Source: Galeruca laticollis (Eukaryota; Arthropoda; Insecta; Coleoptera; Chrysomelidae). From it: DNA of 64,000 nucleotides. Positions 23,430-34,199 of this stretch are shown piece after piece (the stretch's first letter is position 1; every line of letters starts with the position of its first letter). The DNA is taken from contig OY998184.1 in the NCBI GenBank assembly GCA_963921935.1, forward strand, positions 89,936,364 through 90,000,363, read 5' to 3'. A model generated the notes under the pieces. The model was not told the origin of the DNA, did not search any database, and worked only from the letters and a program-made list of their open reading frames with translations. A program made the translations under genes and the position numbers.

Positions 23430-23616
23430 TCGACCCTGGTCTATAAGTAATTTACTAAGTAAAGTAGTACTAGGTACTTTTATTATGCTTATCAATAAAG
23501 AATACATTTTTAAAAACAACTGTTTAATTGTAGGGTTCCGTCAACAATTCCGCTTTCCGAAAGGGTTTCGAAACCAAAAAAGTTTGAGAATTGCTGCTCT
23601 AGATAATCTGCATATG
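23430..23616 (+). mobile_element. hAT 3' end fragment (family 1)
   Basis: The segment 23444-23540 repeats the 3' untranslated end seen at 12225-12335 (TAATTTACTAAGTAAAGTA, CTTTTATTATG, ATACATTTTTAAAAAC). It ends in AGTTTGAGAATTGCTGCTCT, which has the form of a hAT terminal inverted repeat (inverse CAGAGCAG..). The partner end was not found. Confidence 0.6.
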
Positions 23617-23700
23617 CTACTATTTGGACATCCTTAGTGATAATTGTTCCTTTCAGTTTGCTTTTATTATCTCGTCTAGTACCATTTAGGATATTGTAGA
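23580..23700 (-). pseudogene. Possible LINE reverse transcriptase fragment
   Basis: Within a 171-codon minus-strand frame (24025-23510) a short segment reads NGTRRDNKSKLKGTIITKD then VQIVAYAD. GTI..K..QI.AYADD is the RT motif C neighbourhood of RTE/CR1-type LINEs. The upstream part of the frame (LPDIDQESSYF and a hydrophobic stretch) is not recognised. The fragment runs into the hAT end on the other strand. Confidence 0.35.
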
Positions 23701-25450
23701 AGAAAAATATACAACATTTCTCTCCATATTGTTTTAAATTCAACAAAATCACACCAGACGAGGATATGTTAGTTACCCCTTTTAAAATAAGTGCTCGATA
23801 CACCAGCGCATTTCCAACGAAAGTTATTAACGAATAGTAGAAGATTGGAAAAAAAGGAGAAAACGAAAAGTAAGAACTTTCTTGGTCGATATCTGGCAGC
23901 TCCCAATAAATTCCGTTCGGTTCATTAAATGTAAGATTTTCGCACAGATACATTGCAGTAAGAACAAACATAATTTCGAGTTCCTCGCATTCGATTCGAA
24001 GAGGACAACCCACGCTTTTCAACACCTCGCTACTGTTTCAGAATAATTGATGTCATGCGCCCGCACCCGACCGCTCGTTTCAATTCCACTACTTTAAAAG
24101 AGATTCGTTCATGATATTTTTCGTTTTATAATTTTTTTTCTTTTTATAAATTCTCCTCGGGGCTTCATATAACCTAAGCAGTTAAGTATACTATTAAAAA
24201 ATACGCAGAACGTCTCAAATTATAGGAATAATACAACTCAATAAAAAAACGTACCTAGTATTTATTGAAACAAAAACTTCTATTTTTATTTTACGAAAAC
24301 ATAATACCCTAATCTTTGGTGTAGACTAGTAGCCAAGCACTTTCAGACGCGATATGTCACTTATACGTTTATCTTTTGCAGACAACGAGAAGCAAGAAAA
24401 TGATTCAGGTATTAGAGTAACAAAATTTGTGGGATCGCGTGACCCGACCAAATATTCCTTTCGCGGGCATGGCACGCGATGGCGCGCTTCGTTTATTTCC
24501 CCGAATTTCGCTCCAATTCTGATTGTTTCCAGAGACCCTCGAGCCCCCCGAGCCACGTGTCTTTCTTCCTGTTTTCGTTTCAGTCTGCCTGAATCTTTAG
24601 CTATGAACTCGACAAATTTCCAATCAGGATCGTTAACAAATTATTTCGGTATGAAAATGAAGTTTTAGTCATCTTCTGCTATAAAAGTAAATGGTGGGAA
24701 ATTTTAAATATTTTGGATCAATTGGGATATCAACTAAAATAAAAATAAGATCTATAGGAAAACGCTCCCGGTTAAATGCGTAGCTACAGGGTTGTAAATC
24801 TTGAACTAATTGAAATGTATAGGGATGATATTTTAAGCCAGGAGCATTACAGATTGACATTTCTGTGTCGTACATAAGATATTGGTTGGAATTGCTCGGA
24901 AATCATCTAAGAAAAGAAAATATGAAGGTCCGACAGCTGAAAAAGTTGTGCTATTTGCAGGAAAAATCATAAACTGCAAAAAAACGCAAAAATTGCTCAT
25001 TTTTTTCCGATATTTCTTAATATAACTCTTTAAATATGCAAGATAGAGAAAAAAAGTAAACTTACGAATTTGTTCTTTATAAAATTTTCTACGAGATAGA
25101 ATTGGTTTGAACTCGATATATTCAATTTTTTCGTTGAGAAATGGCGATAAATGCAGAAGAGTAGCTAAAAAACGAGGTTATCTTAAAGCATTTGTTTCGC
25201 AGATAAGAAATCATCCAATCACGTTATAAATTGGGATTTAAGAACCTTATTATAGTATAAAACAATATGCCAAAGGCCGATTAAATTGGCCTAATAGTTT
25301 TTACATGAATTAATTGTTAATTAAATTATTGTCCGCTAAAAAATTAACGTCATGTTTGCGTTCATGCCAGGCTTACATTTTTGAGTTGTAATAGGCGCCA
25401 TTTTTTTACAACTACTTAGACCTCTAAACTATAATACACAATGGTTATAA
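23701..25450. other. No recognisable gene
   Basis: Unassigned sequence. A GC-richer island at about 24440-24600 contains GCGGGCATGGCACGCGATGG and CGAGCCCCCCGAGCCACGTG; it has open frames on both strands but no similarity that I recognise. Confidence 0.35.
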
Positions 25451-28294
25451 CCCAATAAACACACCTACGTAAAAAAAACGTTTTTAAAACATTACTCGTT
25501 GAATTTTCAACGTTGACAAATTGGTTGAATTCGAAACGTTTTTTCAAATTTGAAAACAACGACTTAGCTTAACCCACATGTATTTTCGAAAACGGTTTTT
25601 ATGGCCGTTATTTTAACGTAGTATTTTTTAACATTATTTATACCATTTCGCGAGTTATAGACGGTTATACAGAAATGTTTTTAACACGTTGTATATACAA
25701 CGCTTTTTTTAAATTTGAAAACAACGACTCAATTGAACTCAAATGTATTTACAAAAATGCTTTTTATGTCCGTTATTTTAACGTAGTATTTTCAACATTA
25801 TTTATACTATTTCGCGTAATAAAGACGTTTATACCGTAATATTTTTAACATGTTATATATACAACGCTTTTTTAAATCTGGAAACAACGACTTAATTAAA
25901 CTCATATGGATTTACAAAAACGCTTTCTAATTCCGTTATTTTTTTATGCCCGTTATTTCAACGTAGCATTTTTAACATTATTCATACTATTTAGCGTGAT
26001 ATAAATAGTTAAAAAGCAATGTTTTTACCACGTTGTATATACAACGCTTTTTCAAATTTGAAAACAACGAATTAATTGAACTCATATGCATTTACAAAAA
26101 CGCTCTTAATTCCCGTTATTTTAACGTAGTATTTTTAACATTATTTATACTATTTCGCGTGATATAAACGGTTATACAGTAATGTAATGTTTTTTGTTAT
26201 TTATTTAAACAATAAACGGGTGGGATCAATTTTAAACACTCGGTATTGCTATTTACTAATTTATTTAAACACTAACTCACTAACACTAATTTATATGTAC
26301 TTAACTAGTCACTTAAATTTAATTTATATGCACACTAACTTATTAATTTATAACACTTTTATATTCGCTTAATTACTGTTTATTTGTCAAGATCACTTTA
26401 TCAACTCATAAACTAAACTCATCCGCTGATCGGTCCTGTATTTATATCAAAGCTTTCTTTACTAGAACATTCCGGATGGGACAAATGCCTTTCGCGATAT
26501 TTCTTAAAATGCCTTTCGAGAACATGTTTAAAAAAAGACGGTCAATCCCAATAGACCTTCTCAGAATTCGGCGCGCTCGCCATTTTCTTAACTCCGTTAA
26601 CATAAGGTTACAGGACCGTACTTAGTATCTGCTTCGGTGTGCGAGTTCGTAACAGTAATGTTTTTTAACAAGTTGTATATACAAGGTTTTTTTAAATTTG
26701 AAAACAACGACTTAATTGAACTCATATGCATTTACAAAAACGCTTTCTAATCCCGTTATTTTAACGTAATATATTCAATTATTTATACTATTTTCCGTGA
26801 TATACAATGTCATCCAGTAAATGTTTATAATATGTTGTTTTCACAATGCTTTTTCAAATTTAACAACAACGACTCGATTGAACTCAAATGCATTTACAAA
26901 AACGCTTTTTATGCCCGTTATTTCAACGTAGTATTTTTAACATTATTCATACTATTTCGCGTGATATAAACGGTTATACAGTAATGTTTTTTAACACGTT
27001 GTATATACAACGCTTTTTTAAAATTTGAAAACAACGACTTAATTGAACTCATATGCATTTACAAAAACGCTTTTTATGCCCGTTATTTTAACGTAGTATT
27101 TTTAACATTATTTATACTATTTCGCGTGATATAAACGGTTATACAGCAATGTTTTTACCACATTGTATATACAACGCTTTTTCAAACTTGAAAACAACGA
27201 AATAATTGAACTCATGTGCATTTACAAAAACGTTTTTAATGCCCGTTATTTTAACGTAGTATTTTTAACATTATTTATACTATTTCGCGTGATAAGAGTT
27301 GGTAGTAATCCTATTAACGTCGCCGTCGAGTTCCGGTTCCAGCTCATCGATGTCGCTGTACGAATAGACTAGCTCCGTTTAATCGTAAGCGTAGCTCATC
27401 AGTATAAATTATCCATCGAGGACCGAAGACGGTAACAAGTAAAGAATACATAAATGCTTTATGTCTTGTATAATAAATATTATTTGTTATTTTATTAATA
27501 TGAATAAAGTTTCATTTATCAAATATTACTTGTTTACAAACGTTAATATACGATTCCAGTTTTTGTCAAATATGCCCCCACTACTTCTAATTTCAAATGT
27601 GAATATAACGTTACGAAAATGATGGTTTAAACCGATTAAATGTAACGCTTAAATCACGTTAAAAGTAAATGCTGAATATTATTATACAAAAACGTTTATA
27701 AATTGCATTATAAGAACGTTTCTATTACATTACAAAAACAATGGCTAAATCACATTGAAAAGGCAACGTTTAAGTGACGTTAGTAAGGTGGGTGCTAAAT
27801 TTCGTTTCAAAAGACCGTCTATAAGTAGCATAAGAACGTTCATATTACGTTACAAACGCAATGGGTACATCACATCAAATAAGTAACGTTCAAATTACGT
27901 TAAAAGTATGTGCTAAATATCATTATAGAAAAATGTTTATAAACTACATTATAAAAACATTTATATTACGTTATAAAGTTCTGGGTAAATCACATTGAAA
28001 AAGTAACGTTTAAGTGACGTTAGTAAGATGTGTGTGCTAAATTTCGTTTCAGAAGACTGTTTTATAAACGTTTATATTGCGTTCAAAAGCAACCGGTAAA
28101 TCACATTAAAACGGTAACGTTTGAATGACGTTACGAAAATCACGTTGTATTTGACGTTGGAAAAATCGTTATATGTTACGTAGAAACGAGCGACATTACT
28201 CCGGTAATATAAGCAGTTGCCTAAAAACCATTTATAAACGCTAGGTTACATGTTAAATATTTAACGTTTTTAAAACGTTTGTGTGTTTATAGGG
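25451..28294. mobile_element. Large non-autonomous element built of two tandem arrays
   Basis: The ends are inverted: CCCAATAAACACACCTACGT at 25451 and CCCTATAAACACACAAACGT read inward from 28294. Both continue into ACGTT/TTTTAAAAC motifs. The left interior (25490-27300) is about eight ~165-bp units with CCCGTTATTTTAACGTAGTA, TATACTATTTCGCG and the perfect palindrome CGTTGTATATACAACG. The right interior (about 27600-28200) is four to five ~118-bp units of a different sequence sharing AACGTTTA-type motifs. A non-repeated spacer (27290-27440) lies between. A solo LTR interrupts the left array. No target duplication was identified and no coding capacity. Confidence 0.65.
26183..26654 (-). repeat. 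Solo LTR of the Ty3 family, 4-bp target duplication
   Basis: The 472-bp sequence runs from TGTAATGTTTTTTG to TTCGTAACA and matches the LTR at 7764-8233. It is flanked by GTAA on both sides (26179-26182 and 26655-26658). Removing it restores a normal ~165-bp unit reading CAGTAATGTTTTTTAAC, so this is a real insertion reduced to one LTR by recombination. Confidence 0.9.
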
Positions 28295-28569
28295 AATGAA
28301 TAATTTCTAAGTTTTTATCATTTTTTTAGGCGATTTTGAAAAGTTGAAAAATGTCGTCGTATAAATAATTAATTTTCGAAGCGAATTTGGATACCGAAGA
28401 AAAATACTCTAAAAAAAGTTCTCGGAAAGACGCTCCTTTTAAAAAAAAAGTTTAATTTGGCCGAATAGGTGCTGAGATAATAAACGTCAAAGATCGAGAC
28501 TGTTTGCGGTATAACTATTAATGTTGTAACAATAATAAAAATGCCAGCAGATAGATAGAGAATAACCAA
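28295..28569. other. Spacer
   Basis: No gene or repeat recognised between the two array-bearing elements. Confidence 0.4.
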
Positions 28570-29245
28570 AAATGTACTATATCTGGATTTATAGGACCCG
28601 CTGTACTCGCTCTAGTCAGCTGAAAATCAATAGGGTACATCTATGAGACACCTTGAACCACATTCAGTCATAAAATTGGTCACTTGTATACACTCTGGAG
28701 GCTGTATTATGCTAACAAACTGTAAATTCTTCAAAAATGAGAAAAATTTGGTACTTCAAGTACCATAAAAACCCGTTGTACTGGCTTTAGTGAGCTGAAT
28801 ATCAATAAGATTCATCTTTGAGACGCTCTGAATAATATCCAATCATAAAATTGGTCACTTGTATATACTCCAGAGGCTGTATCATGCTAACAAACTGAAA
28901 CTTCTCCAAAAATGCCAAAAATATCGTACTTAAAATACTATAGCACCTGTTGTACTGGCTCTGGTGTGCTGAAAATCAATAGGGTTCATCTGTGGCATGT
29001 CCTTTACAATATTCAATCATAAAATTGGTGACTTGTTGCACTCCGGGGGCTATATCGTGCTAACAAGACTTGTAACGAAAAGTGGCAGACGACAACGACG
29101 ACGACATACTCACAGGATTATTTTTCTAAAAACCGTTTTTTTAGATTGTTGTAGATGGAAAATGAAAAAATAACTCAAAAAAAAATTTCAAAATTCCAAC
29201 TTTTTTTGGGGTAAGCCAATACTTTTCTCGCATATTAGATAAGTT
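28570..29245 (-). mobile_element. 174-bp array element, copy 2 (truncated)
   Basis: In inverse orientation this copy has about three tandem units (CGTGCTAACA/ATGCTAACA starts near 28710, 28885 and 29058) and then the (GAC)n run, ACTCACAGGATTATTTTTC and GGGGTAAGCCAATACTTTTC of the left end. The end opposite the (GAC)n is cut near 28570. Confidence 0.7.
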
Positions 29246-29782
29246 GGGCGGAAAAGTGAGAATGTAATTTTTAGTTTTGGGTTATTTTCTAGTATTTATA
29301 AACAACGTGTCTGTACCCCATTAGTTAAGTAAATGCTTTAAAATGGGTGTGAGCAAGAATTCATTTTGTTATTATTTTATTCTGATTGTTTCATTTTGAT
29401 ATTGTAGTCTACAAATAAATATGACTTCTATAGTTCAGTTTTTTGATTTATTTCAAGCATCTACCTACCTTCAAAAAAATAAATAAAAAACATTATCCAA
29501 AATGTCTTAAAGGGCGCCAAAATCCTTTTTTGCAAACAGGCGCCAGAAGCCCTTATGGAGGCCCTGTACATAATCCAATACGTTTATTTTTTCTCTCTCT
29601 CTCTCTCTATCTTGTTTGGTATATGTCTTAGGACGAGGATCCCAATTTTCAAAGAAAAAATATCTAGTCAGCGAGAATGTAAGAGTGGATTTTGTTATAG
29701 TTATATTAACTCCACTTAATTGAATATCTAAACTTCTCATCCTACGTTTGCTCTCACACTATTAATAAATAAAAGATCTATT
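29246..29782. other. Spacer with a CT microsatellite
   Basis: No gene. A (CT)n tract lies at 29590-29610, and GGGCGCCAAAATCCTTTTTTG with a GCGCCAGAAGCCCTTATGG segment (29513-29560) may be part of another hAT end. Confidence 0.35.
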
Positions 29783-30471
29783 CAGTATTGGATTTATAAA
29801 TAGGCCGTATAGGCCGCGGCCTATAGGCGGCAGCGTCCTAGGGGCGGCAAATTTCAGAGGAGGGTCACTTGAGTCCAGAGGATAAAAGTGAAACACGTTC
29901 ACTGGTTTTCTTATGGTTTTTTATATCAATGATTTAGAGGACGATTTGATTCAAGAGTGCGTGCATTTTCAGAGTCACATTTGCTCTGATAAAACTGCAG
30001 AGTGTGCAGTGAAGCCTGGATCATACTCACTACTCAGTCTCTCAACGTTTTTGAGGAATCAATCTCTGTCTAATGTTTACCCTAACTTGAATATAGCTCT
30101 CCGCATTGCACTTTCCACTCCGGCTACAAATTGTTCTGGGGAAAGGAGTTTTTCCTGTTTAAAACGCATGAAAAATTATCAAAGGTCTTCATTGTCTCAA
30201 GAAAAAATGAATTATCTAGCTCTACTCGACATAGAAGCAGAGATAATGAACACCATAAACTATGATGATATTATAGATGATTTTGTTATTAAAAAGTCCC
30301 GTAAAAAATTGTATATCTTTTTACGCTCTTTCTTAATGACTAATTCATTCGTGTATTTAACTTTAAGGCCTTCTTTACTACAAATTGAAAATTATTATTT
30401 TAAAAAGGTATGTTCATGGGGCGGCGGAAGTAAAGTGGCCTACACTCATAAAAAATATAAATCCGGCACTG
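29783..30471 (+). mobile_element. Internally deleted hAT with perfect 8-bp duplication
   Basis: The 689-bp element starts CAGTATTGGATTTATAAAT and ends, read inward, CAGTGCCGGATTTATA. It is flanked by GATCTATT on both sides (29775-29782 and 30472-30479), the 8-bp duplication of hAT elements. It keeps the C-terminal ~190 codons of its transposase, so the N-terminal and central regions were deleted before or after insertion. Confidence 0.92.
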
Positions 30472-30497
30472 GATCTATTAAAAAGCGCGGAAACTAA
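29913..30497 (+). pseudogene. hAT C-terminal dimerisation region (ZMYM1-like family 3)
   Basis: The open frame includes VYPNLNIALRIALSTPATNC, SGERSFSCLKRMKNYQRSSL, EKMNYLALLDIEAEIMNTIN and DDIIDDFVIKKSRK. This is the hATC dimerisation domain in the form carried by ZMYM1-like hAT proteins. The frame opens at 29913 inside the element and reads through the right terminal repeat and the 8-bp duplication to 30497. With no catalytic core it cannot act as a transposase. Confidence 0.85.
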
Positions 30498-31213
30498 AAT
30501 CCTTAGTTCGGCACTGTCATACTTCTCTCTTACTTCATTCCCCTAATTCTTCTTAATTTTCCTAAGTTCCCTAACTACAATCCTTGGATTGTACAGACCG
30601 GAAGCGATTAGGGCGTATTAAAAGCTAATAGGAACTTTGTCGATTGAATACTGGATAACAAGAATGTCCTGCCTCTCCTACTGGGATGACGAACATGAAA
30701 TGGGGGACTATGAGATATTAAATCGTAAGAAAATCTCAAGTTCAATCTGTAAAATGTATTGGAAATAAAAAATTGATATGAAATATAAAATTAATTTATA
30801 AAAGTTATTCAAACAAAGCGCCTTCAGCTTTCATGCAAACATTTGAACAATTTATAATTGAATTACGAACAGTGTATATTTTTCTCGTCTATAATTGTCA
30901 CAACAACGTGATTATTAATTACAATTACTTTTCTTCGTGTAACTTGTAATTGTGTTTGAGTTCTTTTTCATTGAAATAATTTGGAATTGTAATTACGTCG
31001 AAATGTGTTGCATTCGTTATTTGTAATTACAATATTTAACTACAACTACTTTTTATAAGAATATTTTCTATTACAATTACTTTCTCGAAATACAATTATA
31101 TTCATAAGTACAATTTCTATTACAATTCAATTACAATTACTTCCGCTAATCACAATTATATTGATAAGTTCAATTACTTTTTCTAATTATATTTATAATT
31201 AGAATTAAGCTTT
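30498..31213. other. AT-rich region with ATTACAATTAC repeats
   Basis: From about 30840 to 31210 the motif ACAATTAC/TAATTGTAAT is repeated many times at irregular spacing. No coding region. Confidence 0.5.
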
Positions 31214-32287
31214 TCGATGTTGGTGTATAGTTTCCCGGAAAATTCCACTTTCATTAATTTTCCTAGCTTTTCCACTCGAAATAATTTTTTTTTCGAACAA
31301 ATGACAAATTTTTTGAATTCCCCGTATTGAAAAACCCCTATGCAAAATTTCATGAAAATCAGAAATAATTTTTTTTCGATTTCAGGCTTGAGAATAGATA
31401 TTTTTGGAACAAAAATTTCAACTTTGTTCTTTTATTACTGGTGGAAAAGTGCCGTATTTTTTTATTACTCACCTCTTTCGATATTTACTGATTTCATTCT
31501 TTCCAATTCATAACCTACGAATTTTTTTAAGGTAAATATTAAAAAAAGTTTAGCTCAGCTTTATCCCTTTATAATTTCTAGAAATATTAAATGGAAGAAA
31601 CGAAATATAATTGCTAATTAAGGTATAATCTTCCTCTATCGAATGGTGTGAGAAAGAAGCCAATACCTTTCTTACCTTCGAAAATATGAGATTTTAAATG
31701 GAAGCATGTTAAAAAGATTTAAAAATTTTGGTTTCCAGTGAATGTTTGTGAAAAGTGATATAGTACTGTGAATTTCATGTTGTAGAATCTATAAAATGTC
31801 AGTTTTCGATTTTGATGTATAGTTTTCCGGAAAATTCCCATTTTTAATAATCGTGTTATAGTACAAATTATATATGTCGTATTGCAGAATCCGAAAAATA
31901 TGTCAGTTTTCGATGTTGGTGTATAGTTTTCCGGAAAATTCCATTTTCAGTAATTTTCCTGGATTTTCCTATCGAAATAATTTTTTTTTCGAACAAATGA
32001 CAAATTTTTTGGATTCCCCCATGCAAAATTTCATGAAAATTCGATTTCAAGCCATAGAGGGTAGCTTGAGAATAGATATTTTTGAAACAAAAACTCACCT
32101 CTTTCGATATTTACTGATTTCATTCTTTCCGATTCTTTAACGTAGCTGCTTACTATTTTCAAAACTCGAAAATATTACGATTTTCGACATTTTTATTGTC
32201 TTAAGTCTGTCAAATAGGTCTTACAGAGAAACTGATTTTCTCATTGTATAATTATAGTTATAAGTACAATTACTTATTCTTAAATTG
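31214..32287. repeat. Direct duplication of ~190 bp
   Basis: The block beginning TTCGATGTTGGTGTATAGTT at 31214 recurs at 31907 with TTCCGGAAAATTCCA, TCGAAATAATTTTTTTTTCG, AACAAATGACAAATTTTTTG and CATGCAAAATTTCATGAAAA shared. The two copies are ~690 bp apart and followed by similar GAGAATAGATATTTTTG segments and CACCTCTTTCGATATTTAC. No coding region is evident. Confidence 0.65.
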
Positions 32288-32615
32288 ACTGTCTCGACCC
32301 TTACTTCGTGGAATATGCTCATATCCAGGATATCACCATAGGGCTAATAATATCTAAGCTTCAATATTTGTAATATCACATCTTCTTCTTTTTTCTATAA
32401 ACATATATTAAGCCAATCACAAGTTAGGTTACTTCTTGGTCTAGCCAAAAATATAACTACTAAACATCAGGTAGGCATAAAATGAAATGTAACTTCTGTC
32501 ATTCTGACGATGATATTGATTTATCGAAACAATTGTCATTTTTTTAGAATTTTCAATAACTTGTATTATATTGTGGAATTAACTACAGACCTTGAGTTTC
32601 ATTTAAAAACATTAC
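32288..32615 (+). repeat. Penelope-like terminal region, solo copy
   Basis: From 32330 this matches 61468-61740 on the plus strand and 59925-60200 on the minus strand (GATATCACCATAGGGCTAAT, AGCCAATCACAAGTTAGGTT, CATCAGGTAGGCATAAAATG). It contains the hammerhead-like core at 32504-32537. The first 43 bases (GACTGTCTCGACCCTTACTT...) also occur beside the Penelope copy at 59870. Confidence 0.75.
32504..32537 (+). ncRNA. Candidate hammerhead ribozyme core, copy 1
   Basis: CTGACGA matches the CUGANGA core, GATA..TATC can form stem II, and GAAAC-AATT-GTC gives the GAAA core with a two-pair stem III and cleavage triplet. One extra T precedes stem II, and stem I pairing is weak in this copy. Penelope-like elements are known to carry such minimal hammerheads. 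Confidence 0.45.
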
Positions 32616-33300
32616 TTATTCTAATAAAAATTATTTTTACAAATACAATTACTTAGTCTAAATACAATTACATTTATAAGTATTATCACTTTTTCTATTT
32701 ACAATAACTTGTGCATGTTCATGAGATATACGTGGTTTAAAAACAACAAGATTTATGCGTCAGTCGAAAACTAACAGCGTCAGAAGTGAAACTTTTTATG
32801 TTTTATGACGCAATAACCGCCAATGAGTGTACAAAGAGAATTCATAAATATCAACAACATAAAAAAACTATAATTTAATAAAATTAAAACAAAAATTATT
32901 CCCAAAATAAAAACAATAATTTTTCGGATAGACTATAAAAAACTATTTACAATAAAAGACAAACAAAAGTAAATATTCTTTTTAAGAAATTTGAATGCAT
33001 ATTACGTATCCTTCCTTTTTAATACCTAAGAAAAGTTCTGGCCGCCCATGAGGGTATCGAACCCGCGTTTTTCGCGTTATTAGCACGACGCGCTAACCAA
33101 CTGAGCTATTTCGTTTGATTTTAAATCGAGTCGAGTGATGACAGAAGGGGAGAACAGCGTTGCGTTTCTCTCACTTAGTTTAAATGTAAATGATAATTAG
33201 AGCTTCACAAAACTTGTTAGCCTTTACGAGATTACCTCCTAACCAAAACTTCTGTAGTGTCCCATAAAAAGTTTCACTTCAATAAGACAAACATCTGAAC
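32616..33300. repeat. AT-rich spacer and possible MITE holding a tRNA-like pseudogene
   Basis: GAAGTGAAACTTTTTATG at 32786 and its inverse CATAAAAAGTTTCACTTC at 33264-33281 bracket about 500 bp that include the tRNA-Ile-like sequence. The right motif occurs again in direct orientation at 34036. This suggests a small inverted-repeat element; no coding region and no target duplication identified. Confidence 0.45.
33043..33112 (-). pseudogene. tRNA-Ile(AAT)-like pseudogene
   Basis: Minus strand: TAGCTCAGTTGGTTAGCGCG, an anticodon arm CGTGCTAATAACGCG with anticodon AAT, and GCGGGTTCGATACCC (T arm) closely follow eukaryotic tRNA-Ile. The 3' acceptor side (ATGGGCGGCC) cannot pair with the 5' side (ACGAAA), so the acceptor stem is broken. 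A pseudogene or tRNA-derived repeat head is most likely. Confidence 0.75.
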
Positions 33301-34199
33301 AAGCAATTTCCATCGCCAACGACTGAAATTGAAGTTTTTTGTCCATTCATTTTCATTTATCAAAAAATAATTTTAAATTACAATTACAAAAAAAAATATT
33401 TCCATAAATAAAGCAACACTAGTTACAACGACTTTCTCTGATGAACTGAGACTTACTTGCTCTTCTACGTACAGGTTAGCAAATATAGCTGAAAGTTTGA
33501 AAGTGGACACGCCCACGATGCGCGTTGGTCTCAATGCGGAAAGTAGGAGATAACACAGTTTATGCTTAAACTTTAATGAGTACAGAACTTATCTGTACGG
33601 ACAAGTATACCTGTTTATTTCCTTTTTCAATTTATTTCAATACTCTTGTTACGTTTTATTACATATTTTTTTCAAAATAATACAAATAAATACACAATGC
33701 AATGAAATTTCCTAGTTTTTATCGCCTTAATTTTAAAGGTAAACAATTTCTATATTAATTTCGCACTGGATTATACCAATATCGGCAGAAATTATGAAGC
33801 GCTTTTGGTATCCTTTTCCCCCCGAATGCGTTCTCACTTTATCGTACGCGCAGCGAAGTGGGGATTGATGAACGGAATAAGATGATCGCCATCAATAAAC
33901 AATGCCCTGCGACTATTCTCGGCGTCTCCTCTTTGTGCGAATCTTCGTTAATTTTTTCCGCCTCTCTCACAAGGAGTTTAACAGTTTTGTTAGCTCGACG
34001 AGTTAACTCTCATGACAAAACGCTAGTGTCCCATAAAAAGTTTCACTTCAATAAATTGCCTGTATTAACTTGCATAAAGTCCTATCGCCTTGCCAGAAGC
34101 TGGAATTCGTATCTCATTGGTTTTAATGCATTTGAAAAGACCGCTGCACCGTGAAAAGAGTTTTAGTGAAGTACTTGTCAATATTAGTTTTCAACTAAA
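33301..34199. other. No recognisable gene
   Basis: Contains the second copy of a 29-bp motif, AGTGTCCCATAAAAAGTTTC followed by ACTTCAATAA, at 34025 (first at 33253). A mixed-composition stretch at 33840-34010 has an open frame without recognisable similarity. Confidence 0.35.

Noticed and set aside
24326..24668. A host exon in the GC-richer island near 24.5 kb.
   Set aside because: Open frames exist on both strands, but neither shows a recognisable motif, acceptor or donor that would decide between them.
33043..33112. A functional tRNA-Ile gene.
   Set aside because: The acceptor stem halves cannot pair and the 5' side differs from the conserved tRNA-Ile sequence.
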